A stretch of 32,191 nt of DNA from Desulfocapsaceae bacterium. GTDB taxonomy: Bacteria > Desulfobacterota > Desulfobulbia > Desulfobulbales > Desulfocapsaceae. A program made the translations under genes and the position numbers. The notes beneath the pieces are model-generated. The model was not told where the DNA came from and did not search any database. It worked only from the letters and a program-made list of their open reading frames with translations. The stretch spans positions 1-32,191 of the forward strand of contig JASJDT010000004.1 of the NCBI GenBank assembly GCA_030065655.1. Direction: 5' to 3'. Shown here piece after piece: positions 1 through 8,792 of the stretch. The first letter of the stretch is position 1. Each line of letters opens with the position of its first letter.

Positions 1-1698
1 ATAGACAATCGTATGGCTCGCATTCTTAATGACGGTTCCAGCGAGATCTACGTGGCAGATGGTAATACCTATTTATTTCTGCAGGTAAATAGAGGAGCGA
101 TTGAAAATCTCGGCTACACCGAGGCCGAACTGCTGGAAACATCTCTCCTGGATATATTCAACGACCTGGATCATGACAAACTTCAGCTACTCTTAGCTCC
201 TCTGCATGAGGATCCCAGGCAGATCGTCATTCATAACGGCCAGAGCAAGCGCAAAGACGGTAGTATCTATCCGGTAGAAGCACGTTTCCAGATCTCCACT
301 AATGATACACCTATAATTGTTGCAACTGTCTACGATATCACTGAACGAAAAGAGTGGGAAAAAAAGCTCATCTATCAGGCAAATTATGACCAGCTTACCG
401 GTCTGCTTAACCGCCATTACATGCAGTCCTACATGTCTTCTGTTTTCGCCCGGGCCAGAAGGTATCAACATAAGGTCGCCCTTCTTTTTATGGATATCGA
501 CAACTTTAAAGATATTAATGATTCCCTCGGCCATGATACCGGAGATGAAATTCTTGTCAAAACAGCCAAGAGGATTAATAGCGTTTTGCGGGAGACCGAT
601 ACCCCAGCCCGAACCGGTGGAGATGAATTCACTATTCTCATTGAGCAGGTAAAAGAAATCTCCCACGCTGAAGTTGTTGCCAAAAAACTCATTGATATTT
701 TTGCAGAACCGTTCATCGTTCAGGACAGGCAGGTACATGCCACGGCAAGCATCGGCATCAGCATCTATCCCGACGACGGTACCACGCACGATCAGCTCAT
801 GCAGTATGCCGACATTGCCATGTACCAGGCCAAGGACGACGGCCGCAATAACTACCGTTTTTTCTCACTGCAAATGCGCAAGTTGTCTGAAGAACAGATG
901 ATGCTTGCCAGTCATCTGCGTTATGCCCTGGCTAACGATGAATTTTTTCTGCTCTACCAACCAAAAATAGATCTGACAACTAGCAGGATAACCGGGGCCG
1001 AAGCACTGATTCGCTGGCAAAATCCGACTTTGGGGGAGGTTTCGCCAAGGGTGTTTATTCCGCTCGCCGAAAAAATGGGTTTGATAAAGGATATCGGTTG
1101 CTGGGTACTTAAGGAAGCCTGCCGTGAGGCTTATGCCTGGAACAACCTTTCGGGCGAAAAGCTCCAGGTTTCGGTAAATGTCTCACCCCAGCAATTCCGC
1201 ACAGGCTCACTGCTTGAAGATGTCGACCTGGCTCTTCGTTTAAGCGGCCTTGCCAGTTCGGAACTTGAACTGGAAATTACTGAAAGTCTGTTGCTTTACG
1301 ACTCCAAGGACCAGCTCGAAATGCTTCGCACCCTAAATACCAGGGGCATAGATCTGGCCCTTGATGATTTTGGCACAGGCTACTCCTCGCTAAGTTATCT
1401 GAAGCGCTTTCCGGTAAAGGTCTTGAAAATTGACCGTAGCTTTATTCACGATCTGATGGAGAATGAAAACAGTAAAGCCCTCGTCGAAGCAATCATTGCC
1501 ATGGCCAAAAGTCTTAAGCTTGACATGGTGGCTGAGGGCGTCGAAAGTGAAGAACAACTCGCATTCCTCCGTAAAAATGATGTCATGATTGCCCAGGGTT
1601 TTTATTTCAGCCCACCCATACCCCCCGAAAGGTTCAGGGAAATGCTGACGCACTGGCGTGTCCCCTGGTTGACTGTAGATGCCTCGAAGCCAAATTGA
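1..1698 (+). CDS. PAS-GGDEF-EAL cyclic-di-GMP signalling protein (5' partial)
   Basis: Predicted c-di-GMP turnover enzyme. The frame is open from the first base of the window, so the true start probably lies upstream; the first in-window ATG is at 13. Numbering from base 1, a PAS domain spans about residues 8-115 and ends in the usual DITERK-type linker. A GGDEF domain follows, with intact GGDEF at 206-210 and an RxxD inhibitory site (RETD, 197-200) exactly five residues before it. The EAL domain has intact EAL at 334-336, then the DDFGTGYSSL loop and the AEGVE motif. Both catalytic signatures look intact, so synthase and hydrolase activities are both possible and the net direction cannot be read from sequence. 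No transmembrane segment is visible in the part present. It is separated from the next gene by 308 bases and is probably transcribed independently of the eCIS genes. Confidence 0.93.
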   Translation: MDNRMARILNDGSSEIYVADGNTYLFLQVNRGAIENLGYTEAELLETSLLDIFNDLDHDKLQLLLAPLHEDPRQIVIHNGQSKRKDGSIYPVEARFQISTNDTPIIVATVYDITERKEWEKKLIYQANYDQLTGLLNRHYMQSYMSSVFARARRYQHKVALLFMDIDNFKDINDSLGHDTGDEILVKTAKRINSVLRETDTPARTGGDEFTILIEQVKEISHAEVVAKKLIDIFAEPFIVQDRQVHATASIGISIYPDDGTTHDQLMQYADIAMYQAKDDGRNNYRFFSLQMRKLSEEQMMLASHLRYALANDEFFLLYQPKIDLTTSRITGAEALIRWQNPTLGEVSPRVFIPLAEKMGLIKDIGCWVLKEACREAYAWNNLSGEKLQVSVNVSPQQFRTGSLLEDVDLALRLSGLASSELELEITESLLLYDSKDQLEMLRTLNTRGIDLALDDFGTGYSSLSYLKRFPVKVLKIDRSFIHDLMENENSKALVEAIIAMAKSLKLDMVAEGVESEEQLAFLRKNDVMIAQGFYFSPPIPPERFREMLTHWRVPWLTVDASKPN

Positions 1699-1828
1699 TG
1701 GACTGTTGCTTCCCAGTTCAATCATTCATACTTAGCCATTCCCAAAGCTTCTCAGCCAGTAGGTAGTTTCAACTCATGAATTATTAAGGCTATGTTCATC
1801 TGGCCTTGCATTCCCTGCAGATTTGTGA

Positions 1829-1856
1829 TTGTTTAAGTATAAGATAAAATTATTAT
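1829..1856 (+). promoter_or_regulatory. Candidate sigma70-like promoter upstream of hybrid kinase
   Basis: TTGTTT at 1829-1834 and TATTAT at 1851-1856 are separated by 16 bases in an AT-rich stretch about 150 bases before the kinase start. This is only a consensus resemblance; no start site is known. Confidence 0.25.
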
Positions 1857-1930
1857 CCGCTTCACTGGAATGTGGTGATGAGCATTCTGCAATTCTTAAA
1901 AAGCGGCGATGCATTGGGGGAAATCACGAG

Positions 1931-1979
1931 CCGAACATAAAAGCAAGAAGCGTGGGGTGTTCGGTCCGCGGTTTATGTT
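1931..1979 (+). repeat. Two mutually exclusive inverted repeats ahead of the kinase gene
   Basis: CCGAACA (1931-1937) is complementary to TGTTCGG (1958-1964). AACATAAA (1934-1941) is complementary to TTTATGTT (1972-1979). The two left arms overlap by four bases, so the full stems cannot form together. No U-tract follows, so this is not a terminator. It could be an operator or a leader structure 28 bases upstream of the first possible start codon. Confidence 0.4.
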
Positions 1980-2006
1980 TGTATATCATCAATAATTTGT
2001 CATACA

Positions 2007-4391
2007 ATGGGGACGGACGCCATCGCCAGCGTTCTTGACGAAAGTATGCCCACCGAGAATTGTCAAACCAATACCGCCGATTCAGCAAAAAGCAGGGATC
2101 CCATGCAGCGGTCCAAGACATACTGGGATCTCATTGACCATTTTCTCGAAGTAATCCATGCAGAGACCGGATTCCCTGTAGTTATTTACGACACCGAGGG
2201 GTATATCGTCAAAGCAACGGATACATCACGTATTGGCGACCTCCATGCCGGAGCGGAACAGATCATGAAGTCGGGAGCTCCCGATTGTGCCATCACTGAT
2301 GAGGAAGCTGAAAACAATCCCCTTGTCAAGGAAGGGTTCAGCTGCCCCATTTACCTGGATGGTAAAATCGTTGCAGGTTTCGGCATTACCGGTAAACTCG
2401 ATATCGTCACTCCCATTGCCAGAGTCGCTTCAAAGACTATTCAGGCATGGTTCAACGAGCAGGAATACCTCGACAGACTGGAACGGTCTGAGTTGCGTTA
2501 CCGCAATATCTTCAATCATTCCTTACATGGGATTTTCCAGACAACCGCAGGTGGACGTATGGTGACGGCCAACCCGCAACTGGCAAAAGTTCTCGGATAT
2601 GACTCTCCCGATGATCTTCTCCAAGCCGCCACCGATGTGGCCAGCCAGCTCTATGTATTCCCTGAGGATCGCCAGCGTTTGCTGGCCATTATCCAGGACC
2701 AGGGGATAGTCAGCGGGTTTGTCACCAAGGTATATCGCAAAGATGGCACCATCATCGATGCCAAAATTAATGCCAGCACCATATTTGATAAAGAACACGA
2801 TACAATTCTGACCGAAGGCTTCCTTGAAGATATTACCGAGCGAAAGAAAGCCGAGGAGGCTATCCGTCTCTCCGAAGAAAAATTTTCTAAAGCTTTCAAC
2901 AACTGTCCTGTCTGGGTGGTGCTGAGTTCATTGAAATCAGGAAGATATATCGAGGTGAACCAGAGTTTCCTCAGTACCATGGGCTTTCAGCGTGATGAGG
3001 TGATCGACCGAACCTCAACTGAACTTGGCACGTGGATTCATCCTAAGGAGCGACAAACAATAATTGGGGAGATAAGCAAACACGGCGCAATCAGCAATTA
3101 TGAAGTAACCCGCCGAACTAAGAGTGGTGCCATTCTGAACACATTGTTCTGGGGCGATACCATTGAAATTGGCGGAGAGACCTGTCTACTCTCCGTTTCG
3201 CTTGATATAACCGATAAGGTTGCTGCCGAACAGGAGCGGCAAGAGCTTGAAAAAGCTCTCTACCATGCCCAGAAAATGGATGCGATCGGTCAGCTCGTTG
3301 GCGGCATTGCTCACGATTTCAACAATATGCTTGGTGGTATCATGGGAGCTGCGGAGATGCTTGAACTGCATCTTCCTGAAGATTCGAAGGCGTTAAAATT
3401 TCAAAAAATGATATTCGACACGGCCTCACGCTCAGCGGATCTTACCCGTAAGCTACTGGCCTTTGCCCGGACGACGCCGACGATTACCTCTACCGTTGTC
3501 GATATCCATGATATACTGCGGGAAACGGTGATAATCCTGGAAAATACAATTGACAGACGTATCCAACTGGTTGTAGACCTGGGTGCCAAAATGTGTTCGG
3601 TTGTGGGTGATCCTTCCCAGCTGCATAATGCTTTTCTCAATCTGGGTATCAACAGCTCGCAGGCCATGCCGGCTGGAGGAAAAATCTGTTTTATTACCCG
3701 TAATCAAATGTTGGCAGAGACCACCTATTCAGCAGCTGGCCTACCTTTAGCACCGGGCGAGTTTCTGGAGATCGAGGTCAGAGATACTGGCTGTGGTATC
3801 CCCCCGGAACATCTCGGCAAAATCTTTGACCCATTTTTCACGACCAAAGAGCAGGGCAAAGGCACAGGGCTGGGTCTTGCTGCTCTTTATGGGACAATAC
3901 AACAACACAATGGCACAGTTAAGGTTGACAGTGAAATAGGATCAGGAACAAGTTTTACCATACTCCTGCCGCTTGCTGAGAAAGACACAGAAATTACTGA
4001 TATCAAACCGGTGAAAAAGACGGGCAGCGGCAGAATTCTCGTTGTCGATGATGAGGAGGTCATGCGTCTGACAGCCAGAGCCATTCTGGAAGATTTGGGC
4101 TATACGGTGAAAACCGCCCAAAATGGTCTTGAAGCTTTGAGTGTCTACAAGACTGCTAGCTTCGATGCTGTGATACTGGACATGGTCATGCCGGTGATGA
4201 ATGGTCGGGATTGTTTCGAAAAACTCCTCCAGCTTGATCCTTCGGCCAAAGTTATCCTCTCCTCAGGGTTTACCCGGGAAAGTGATTTGACGGAGATGAA
4301 AAAAAAGGGTTTGAAAAACTTTATCCGCAAACCTTACCGCAGCTCCGAACTCAGTCAGGTACTTCATAAAACCCTGAAGGAAAATTTGTGA
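2007..4391 (+). CDS. Hybrid sensor histidine kinase with diacid-recognition-like, two PAS and receiver domains
   Basis: Predicted soluble multi-step phosphorelay kinase. The N-terminal ~25-145 region resembles the putative sugar-diacid recognition domain of CdaR-type regulators ([20 protein letters not shown], then a GFGITG motif). Two PAS domains follow (~160-280 and ~290-405). The H-box is GGIAHDFNN with phospho-accepting H436. The HATPase core has DTGCGIP and GTGLGL motifs. A C-terminal receiver (~675-790) has the acidic pair in VVDDEE and phospho-acceptor D725 in ILDMVMP. No membrane segments are seen. The start is uncertain: ATG 2007 has no clear Shine-Dalgarno, and ATGs at 2046 and 2103 are alternatives, the last with AGGGA four bases upstream. 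The first ~30 residues look unstructured. No DNA-binding response regulator is visible in the window, so its output is unknown. Its position just before the eCIS operon suggests, but does not prove, a regulatory link. Confidence 0.92.
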   Translation: MGTDAIASVLDESMPTENCQTNTADSAKSRDPMQRSKTYWDLIDHFLEVIHAETGFPVVIYDTEGYIVKATDTSRIGDLHAGAEQIMKSGAPDCAITDEEAENNPLVKEGFSCPIYLDGKIVAGFGITGKLDIVTPIARVASKTIQAWFNEQEYLDRLERSELRYRNIFNHSLHGIFQTTAGGRMVTANPQLAKVLGYDSPDDLLQAATDVASQLYVFPEDRQRLLAIIQDQGIVSGFVTKVYRKDGTIIDAKINASTIFDKEHDTILTEGFLEDITERKKAEEAIRLSEEKFSKAFNNCPVWVVLSSLKSGRYIEVNQSFLSTMGFQRDEVIDRTSTELGTWIHPKERQTIIGEISKHGAISNYEVTRRTKSGAILNTLFWGDTIEIGGETCLLSVSLDITDKVAAEQERQELEKALYHAQKMDAIGQLVGGIAHDFNNMLGGIMGAAEMLELHLPEDSKALKFQKMIFDTASRSADLTRKLLAFARTTPTITSTVVDIHDILRETVIILENTIDRRIQLVVDLGAKMCSVVGDPSQLHNAFLNLGINSSQAMPAGGKICFITRNQMLAETTYSAAGLPLAPGEFLEIEVRDTGCGIPPEHLGKIFDPFFTTKEQGKGTGLGLAALYGTIQQHNGTVKVDSEIGSGTSFTILLPLAEKDTEITDIKPVKKTGSGRILVVDDEEVMRLTARAILEDLGYTVKTAQNGLEALSVYKTASFDAVILDMVMPVMNGRDCFEKLLQLDPSAKVILSSGFTRESDLTEMKKKGLKNFIRKPYRSSELSQVLHKTLKENL

Positions 4392-4549
4392 TTTCTGTCC
4401 GTTAATTCACTCTTCTTCCATTCTTCCAGCTTCATCTCTTAGTAAAATATTGTTGCAGCCTGATTAATTACTGCTTGAATAAACCCGTTGGTCACGACCT
4501 GCATGCCCATGTTATGAAGACATTTTTATAAAGATAAGCCAAACAGGAG

Positions 4550-4569
4550 AGTTTCCAAAACCGGAAACT
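4550..4569. repeat. Small hairpin, 7-bp stem
   Basis: AGTTTCC (4550-4556) and GGAAACT (4563-4569) form a perfect 7-bp inverted repeat around a 6-base loop. No T-run follows. It may be an operator half-site pair or a chance palindrome. Confidence 0.35.
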
Positions 4570-4671
4570 GAAAGAACTTTCTTCAAACCTCAAACCCAAA
4601 ACACCTAACCAGCTAAACAACCAAATACCTCTTGCCAGCTGCAAAAAAAACATCGCAGGGAAGCCAGCTTC

Positions 4672-4694
4672 AGGAAAAAATACTATTTTTTCCT
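4672..4694 (+). terminator. A/T-rich hairpin followed by T-run (weak terminator candidate)
   Basis: AGGAAAAAAT (4672-4681) and ATTTTTTCCT (4685-4694) are a perfect 10-bp inverted repeat with a 3-base loop, followed by five more T residues. The stem is almost all A-T, so it is weaker than a classical rho-independent terminator. It lies 280 bases after the kinase stop and could isolate the kinase from the eCIS operon, or simply be bent A-tract DNA. Confidence 0.3.
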
Positions 4695-4848
4695 TTTTTC
4701 TAATTGCGTGATGCAAAATCGCTCTTAACATGAAAGGATATAACCCTTCATAAAAATGGTGTTTAGATAGAGATGTTTACGGGCCGGGTCGCAAGGAGAG
4801 CAAAAGATCCACCTGATCTCTATACTTCAACTGTACAACCACAAAACA

Positions 4849-4869
4849 TTCCAGGTCATCAACCTGGAA
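4849..4869. repeat. Perfect 8-bp inverted repeat in eCIS leader region
   Basis: TTCCAGGT (4849-4856) and ACCTGGAA (4862-4869) flank a 5-base loop, about 140 bases upstream of the first eCIS gene. There is no T-run, so an operator or mRNA leader hairpin is more plausible than a terminator. Confidence 0.35.
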
Positions 4870-5004
4870 GCAACCCGACAGTTTCCATTAGCAATTCAGC
4901 GTGAAGCTGCCGTACATTGGTCTTGAACTCTTTTTGTAAGCAGGCTCCTTAACTCTATCTGCAGAAGGACGTTTGAACTGCAGAGAAGAAAAGCGGGGTT
5001 ACCA

Positions 5005-5595
5005 ATGGCTTCCTATAAAGGTGTACAGGGTGTTCTTACCGTACTAGAAGACTTTTTTAAAGCAAGGCTCCCTCTTGAGCTGAGCGAAGGGCCCACCAAT
5101 GCGCGGGTAAACCTACTTGGCAGCAACGATATTGCCAACAAACTTAACGGCAATCTCCTCGGTATTTATCTTTATCGTCTTACCATCGACGATCACGGTC
5201 GTTCCCGTTTCTTCAAAGCTCAAGGCGCCGACAACGGTGCCGCTCAACCCGAGTTACCAATAAACCTGCATTTTTTACTCATAGCCAACGCCGGTAGCGC
5301 AACCATCGAGGCGGATCTCATGAGCTGGGCCATGGTGGAACTGGCCAATCACAGCCAACTGGATATTTCCCACCTGCAAACCAGCGATGATGAGTGGGGA
5401 CATACGGAAATCATTAACATCACTCCTGTTGACCTGACCACAGAAGATCTCATGAGGATCTGGGATGGATTTGAGACTCCCTACACCATTGCCATGGCCT
5501 ATGTCGCCAAAACCATACGCCTACGCCTGAACAGGCAACGCACCGAGGGACCCGACGTGGCTACCCGAGTCATTCCTGGAGGGAGAGTAATATGA
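5005..5595 (+). CDS. DUF4255 (Pvc16/Afp16-like) eCIS cap protein
   Basis: At 196 aa, this matches the DUF4255 family, found in nearly all eCIS clusters. In characterised systems the family forms the terminator cap that stops tube and sheath growth at the distal end. Visible family features are an N-terminal helical segment (VQGVLTVLEDFFKARLPL), a PINLHFLLIANA strand, and a WAMVELANHSQLD helix. The start ATG at 5005 has only a weak purine-rich site (AAAGCGGGG) upstream. The last codons overlap the next gene by four bases (ATGA), which implies translational coupling. It is the first gene of the operon, whereas Afp16 is encoded last in the Afp cluster; gene order varies between eCIS lineages. 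Confidence 0.9.
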   Translation: MASYKGVQGVLTVLEDFFKARLPLELSEGPTNARVNLLGSNDIANKLNGNLLGIYLYRLTIDDHGRSRFFKAQGADNGAAQPELPINLHFLLIANAGSATIEADLMSWAMVELANHSQLDISHLQTSDDEWGHTEIINITPVDLTTEDLMRIWDGFETPYTIAMAYVAKTIRLRLNRQRTEGPDVATRVIPGGRVI

Positions 5596-6389
5596 GTGCA
5601 GCAAAGCTGAAAATTTTGGAAACCGGCGTATTGCACGCCAGTGATGTCATCTACTGGCTCGACGGAACCAGCGCAGAATCAGTGGCGGAAATGCAGCGGC
5701 TCAGCCATGCCTTAAAATTTGAATTATCCGCAAAACCAGGTGACGTTAAAGTACGGCAGGCTCCGGGTAAAACGGTTTTCTGGCGCAACCAGGCCACTAC
5801 CATCATTTCGGGAGAGGCAACTGAAAATGATAAAAGTTTTGTCGACGGCGGATCCTATAGCCTTACAGGTACAGTCTATGATACCAAAGGTTATTACAAT
5901 CCGCGGACTTTTTCCGTCACCCTGGGAGCCAGTACTGTTCCCATTGGCGGCCAGGGGATGATCGTCTATCCCACACCCCTGGGCACCCGATTTGGTAAAG
6001 GCGGAGGACTTATTGCTTCCCTCCGGTTTGCAAGCGATGAACGGTTGGTGGTCTGGGCACTGCTTAGTGCCGTGGTGACCGTGCCCGGGGTTGGCAGCCA
6101 GACCTATCGAGCCCAGACGGATCGGCACGGCGATGTCCTTTTACCTTTGCATCGCCTGCCGCCACTACCGGAAGGCCTAACGGAATACAGCGTTGCTTTA
6201 AGTGTGGAGGCATCACTCACCGCCACCCCGGAAGAACCGCTCAACACAGGCGACCTGGTACCTATGGATCTTGAGAGTCCTTCAGTTGCCGGCTCATTTG
6301 CCAACCCAATTACTTTTGCCATTGTACCCAATGAAATTCAAGCCATTCGATCCGCTAATAAACGTTACTTGGCCGTCCAGACAAGTTGA
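5592..6389 (+). CDS. Conserved eCIS-associated beta-rich protein, function unknown
   Basis: 265 aa with no catalytic motif I recognise. The sequence is rich in alternating beta strands. It contains a carboxypeptidase-regulatory-like or Ig-like pattern: a GTVYDTKGYYNPRTF segment (~residues 95-110) and a second block with a YRAQTDRHGDVLLPL motif (~175-190) followed by LPPLPEG. This pattern of an Ig-like strand unit then a 'D-x-x-GD-hydrophobic' turn recurs, as I recall, in proteins next to the cap gene of some eCIS clusters. It starts at ATGA overlapping the cap gene, with SD-like GGAGGGAGAG just upstream, so its synthesis is tied to the cap. A structural or adaptor role at the cap end is inference only. 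No signal peptide or membrane segment is seen. Confidence 0.7.
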   Translation: MSAAKLKILETGVLHASDVIYWLDGTSAESVAEMQRLSHALKFELSAKPGDVKVRQAPGKTVFWRNQATTIISGEATENDKSFVDGGSYSLTGTVYDTKGYYNPRTFSVTLGASTVPIGGQGMIVYPTPLGTRFGKGGGLIASLRFASDERLVVWALLSAVVTVPGVGSQTYRAQTDRHGDVLLPLHRLPPLPEGLTEYSVALSVEASLTATPEEPLNTGDLVPMDLESPSVAGSFANPITFAIVPNEIQAIRSANKRYLAVQTS

Positions 6390-6412
6390 CCGCACCCGAA
6401 AAGGAGAAGATT

Positions 6413-8563
6413 ATGCCTGAATATTTAGCCCCAGCTGTTTATGTAGAGGAAGTAAGTTTTCGAGCCAAATCCATTGAAGGGGTGGGGACCAGTGTTGCAG
6501 GTATAGTTGGCCCCACGCGCTTCGGGCCGGTACGTGGCAAACCGGAAGTGGTTACCAGTTTTGCCGAATTCACCCGTATCTACGGTGATGTACAGAACCT
6601 GTCATTTGGCGGCTCTGCTGTGCTCAATCACACTGCCATGGCGGCCAAGGCCTTTTTTGACGGTGGCGGCAAACAGCTCTTCGTTGCCAGGGCGACGAAT
6701 TACACCCAGCCCACAGACGGTTTTGCCGCTGTTACCGACGGCAGCAATAACGTCACCTTCAGCAGCAGGTTTCCCGGGGCAATGGGAGATTTCACCCTGG
6801 AGGTTGAGTGGCGTGATAGTGAAAATCTGTTGCAATCAACTATCACCTCAGCACCGGCCGAAGGGGAAGTAGTATTTCTCGAGGCAACCGGTCTGCCCGA
6901 GGGTGCGGTGGCCAGCGGCCTGTCAAGCGCTCACTTCCCGCTGGATATTCGCGGGCTGGTACAACGCAGCGGCGATCATTATCAGATCGTCGACGATCTC
7001 TGTGTGCTCGATCCGGACAATGGCGCCACGATTGCGGCCGCAGATCTTGAATCAGGCGGCAACCATCTGGTTGTGGCCAATATGGTCGTTGATGGCGACA
7101 CCACCATTTCCTATACTCAGGTGGTGGCCAAAAGACCCACCAGCGGTCCACTGCAAGATGGTACCTCCGCTGTTTTGACACTCAGCGAGGAAACCGACCT
7201 TGCCGATTTTTACACCGGCAATCACTGGGGAACCCTGACCACTCTACGAGGAACACTCAATGCTGCGGGAACCGTTTTCACGGTGGACGGCAGCGGTTTG
7301 AACGCCGGGGTAACCACAGCCATCGATCTTCGGCTCTCAGCACTGGCAGCCGCACCCGGCAGTGTGAGAGCCATTATGGTCCAGCGAACCTTTGATGTAG
7401 GTGTCAGAAACGGTGGTCCAAATGGTCCGGTGATCTACAGCTATGGCAATATTTCCAGTGCACCGGATGGTGACAACAGCCTGGCTGGAGTAATGGCTGC
7501 CGATCCTCAGAAAAGCTACGACAAACTCACCAGCCCGGTTCAGTGTACTCTTGCTGACAGTATCACCGGCGAGGATGTCATGTCGGCACTTTTTGAGATG
7601 TTTGATAATGGCGCCATGAACCCGGCGCCAGGCTCTGTCGAAGGCCCACGCTACCTGATTACCCTAAATGGTGGTGACGACGGCAATGCACCTGCGGCAG
7701 TACATTACGGCGGTGTTATCGATGAGGTTAACGGCTCCACCGGCTTTAGCGCTCTGGAGGACATTGAGGACATTGCCATTGTCCTTGCACCGGCCGCTGC
7801 CGCTGACAGCACCAACCACCAGGCCATTGTTGCGGAAATGCAGAAACATTGCCGTAAGATGAAGTATAGGGTCGGCATCGTTGACAGCCGTGAAGCCATG
7901 TCACTCTCGGAAGTTCGGGAATTTCGTTCTAATTTCGACGATTCTCGGCTGGCTCTTTACTATCCCTGGGTGGTGGCTGCCGATCCCCGCGGCGTCACTC
8001 CTACTGTCAATCTTCCACCAGCCGGTTTCATAGCTGGAGTCTACGCCAACACGGATGTCACACGCGGCGTTCATAAGCCGCCGGCCAACGAACCGGTCAT
8101 CGGTGCTCTGAGGTTTGCCCAGGATATCAATCGCTTTCAACAGGAACTGTTGAATCCCAACGGCATCAACTGTCTGCGTTCATTTCCCGGACGCGGGCAT
8201 CGGGTCTGGGGAGGCCGCACCCTTTCCAGCGATCCTGAATGGAAATACCTCAACGTCCGTAGATACTTTCTCTATCTGGAACGCTCCATCGATAAATCAA
8301 CCCAGTGGGTGATTTTCGAGCCAAACGGTGAACAGCTGTGGGATAACGTCAGAATTACCGTTGAAGACTTTCTCTATAATGAGTGGGTCAACGGCCGTTT
8401 GCTCGGGAGTGCCAAAACCGCCTATTTCGTGCGGTGTGACCGTAGCACCATGACCCAAAACGACCTGGACAACGGTCGTCTGGTCTGCGAGGTGGGTGTC
8501 GCGGCCCTGAAACCGGCGGAATTTGTAATTTTCCGCATTGGCCAAAAGACCGCTGACAGTTGA
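6413..8563 (+). CDS. Contractile sheath protein (major, long form)
   Basis: 716 aa from ATG 6413, chosen because AAGGAG sits six bases upstream; an in-frame TTG at 6386 lacks such a site. The N-terminus (PEYLAPAVYVEEVSFRAKSI, GVGTSVAGIVG) and the segment FFDGGGKQLFVARA are typical of phage/eCIS sheath subunits. The C-terminal domain is clearly sheath: PAGFIAGVYANTDVTRGVHK (around residue 540), YLNVRRYFLYLERSI, WVIFEPNGEQLWDNV and the final VGVAALKPAEFVIFRIGQ. The sheath polymerises around the tube and contracts to drive it out. The region between ~110 and ~430 is not typical of short Afp-type sheaths and probably forms extra surface domains. This protein is much longer than the roughly 350-500 aa of well-known eCIS sheaths. 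It is followed by a 229-base gap holding a repeat element. Confidence 0.95.
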   Translation: MPEYLAPAVYVEEVSFRAKSIEGVGTSVAGIVGPTRFGPVRGKPEVVTSFAEFTRIYGDVQNLSFGGSAVLNHTAMAAKAFFDGGGKQLFVARATNYTQPTDGFAAVTDGSNNVTFSSRFPGAMGDFTLEVEWRDSENLLQSTITSAPAEGEVVFLEATGLPEGAVASGLSSAHFPLDIRGLVQRSGDHYQIVDDLCVLDPDNGATIAAADLESGGNHLVVANMVVDGDTTISYTQVVAKRPTSGPLQDGTSAVLTLSEETDLADFYTGNHWGTLTTLRGTLNAAGTVFTVDGSGLNAGVTTAIDLRLSALAAAPGSVRAIMVQRTFDVGVRNGGPNGPVIYSYGNISSAPDGDNSLAGVMAADPQKSYDKLTSPVQCTLADSITGEDVMSALFEMFDNGAMNPAPGSVEGPRYLITLNGGDDGNAPAAVHYGGVIDEVNGSTGFSALEDIEDIAIVLAPAAAADSTNHQAIVAEMQKHCRKMKYRVGIVDSREAMSLSEVREFRSNFDDSRLALYYPWVVAADPRGVTPTVNLPPAGFIAGVYANTDVTRGVHKPPANEPVIGALRFAQDINRFQQELLNPNGINCLRSFPGRGHRVWGGRTLSSDPEWKYLNVRRYFLYLERSIDKSTQWVIFEPNGEQLWDNVRITVEDFLYNEWVNGRLLGSAKTAYFVRCDRSTMTQNDLDNGRLVCEVGVAALKPAEFVIFRIGQKTADS

Positions 8564-8792
8564 ACTAACATACTCGCCTTGTTTCCATCCTAAAACTCGC
8601 AATTTTTGGTTGAGATCAAGGCATGCGAGAAATTATCCACAGGCGCCCTGAAAGAAGTGCCCTTGGGGTGCATACATTGAGTATTCCGCGGATAAAAATT
8701 TGAGCATAACGAAGATATCGGGAACAAGGGCAGTTTTAGGATGGGAACTAGTCTAAAACGTCTGATCATTAATAATCTGAGAGGAACAAACC
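8564..8792. other. Sheath-tube intergenic spacer occupied by repeat element
   Basis: 229 bases without a gene, in an operon where most gaps are under 35 bases. Most of it is the inverted-repeat-bounded element at 8581-8748. The last 44 bases carry the tube gene ribosome-binding site (GAGAGGAAC). No promoter with good consensus is evident, though the spacer could separate sheath and tube expression. Confidence 0.6.
8581..8748. repeat. MITE-like intergenic repeat, copy 1 (168 bases, 17-bp terminal inverted repeats)
   Basis: The ends match as inverted repeats over 17 bases with one mismatch: 8581-8597 against 8732-8748, sharing CCATCCTAAAACT. Inside are AATTTTT (8601-8607), a hairpin-like pair around AAATTATCC (8629-8637) and GGATAAAAATTT (8690-8701), and an 8-bp inverted pair TGCCCTTG (8658-8665)/CAAGGGCA (8725-8732). 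The segment 8670-8707 aligns with 23588-23623 in the second copy with most positions identical. A short GAACTA occurs at 8562-8567 and 8745-8750, too little to call a target duplication. It does not encode a protein and would fold into a long hairpin in the operon mRNA. Confidence 0.7.

Larger units (their letters stand above)
1699..2006. other. Intergenic region with candidate promoter and paired inverted repeats
   Basis: This 308-base gap holds no convincing gene. A possible sigma70-type promoter for the downstream kinase is TTGTTT (1829-1834), 16 bases, TATTAT (1851-1856). Closer to the kinase start are two overlapping inverted repeats at 1931-1979, listed separately. I see no clear rho-independent terminator after the GGDEF-EAL gene. 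Confidence 0.4.
4392..5004. other. 613-base AT-rich non-coding region before the eCIS operon
   Basis: No supported gene. It contains three small hairpins: AGTTTCC/GGAAACT (4550-4569), the A/T hairpin at 4672-4694, and TTCCAGGT/ACCTGGAA (4849-4869). It also has a GCCAGCT direct repeat (4634-4640, 4663-4669). A weak promoter-like pair is TTGCGT (4704-4709), 16 bases, TAACAT (4726-4731). The promoter that drives the first eCIS gene should lie here, leaving a leader of up to about 270 bases, but I cannot place it firmly. Confidence 0.5.

Noticed and set aside
4492-4731. 79-codon - strand frame in the pre-eCIS gap
   Set aside because: No ribosome-binding site, no recognisable domain, and it spans the A/T hairpin; composition fits non-coding DNA.
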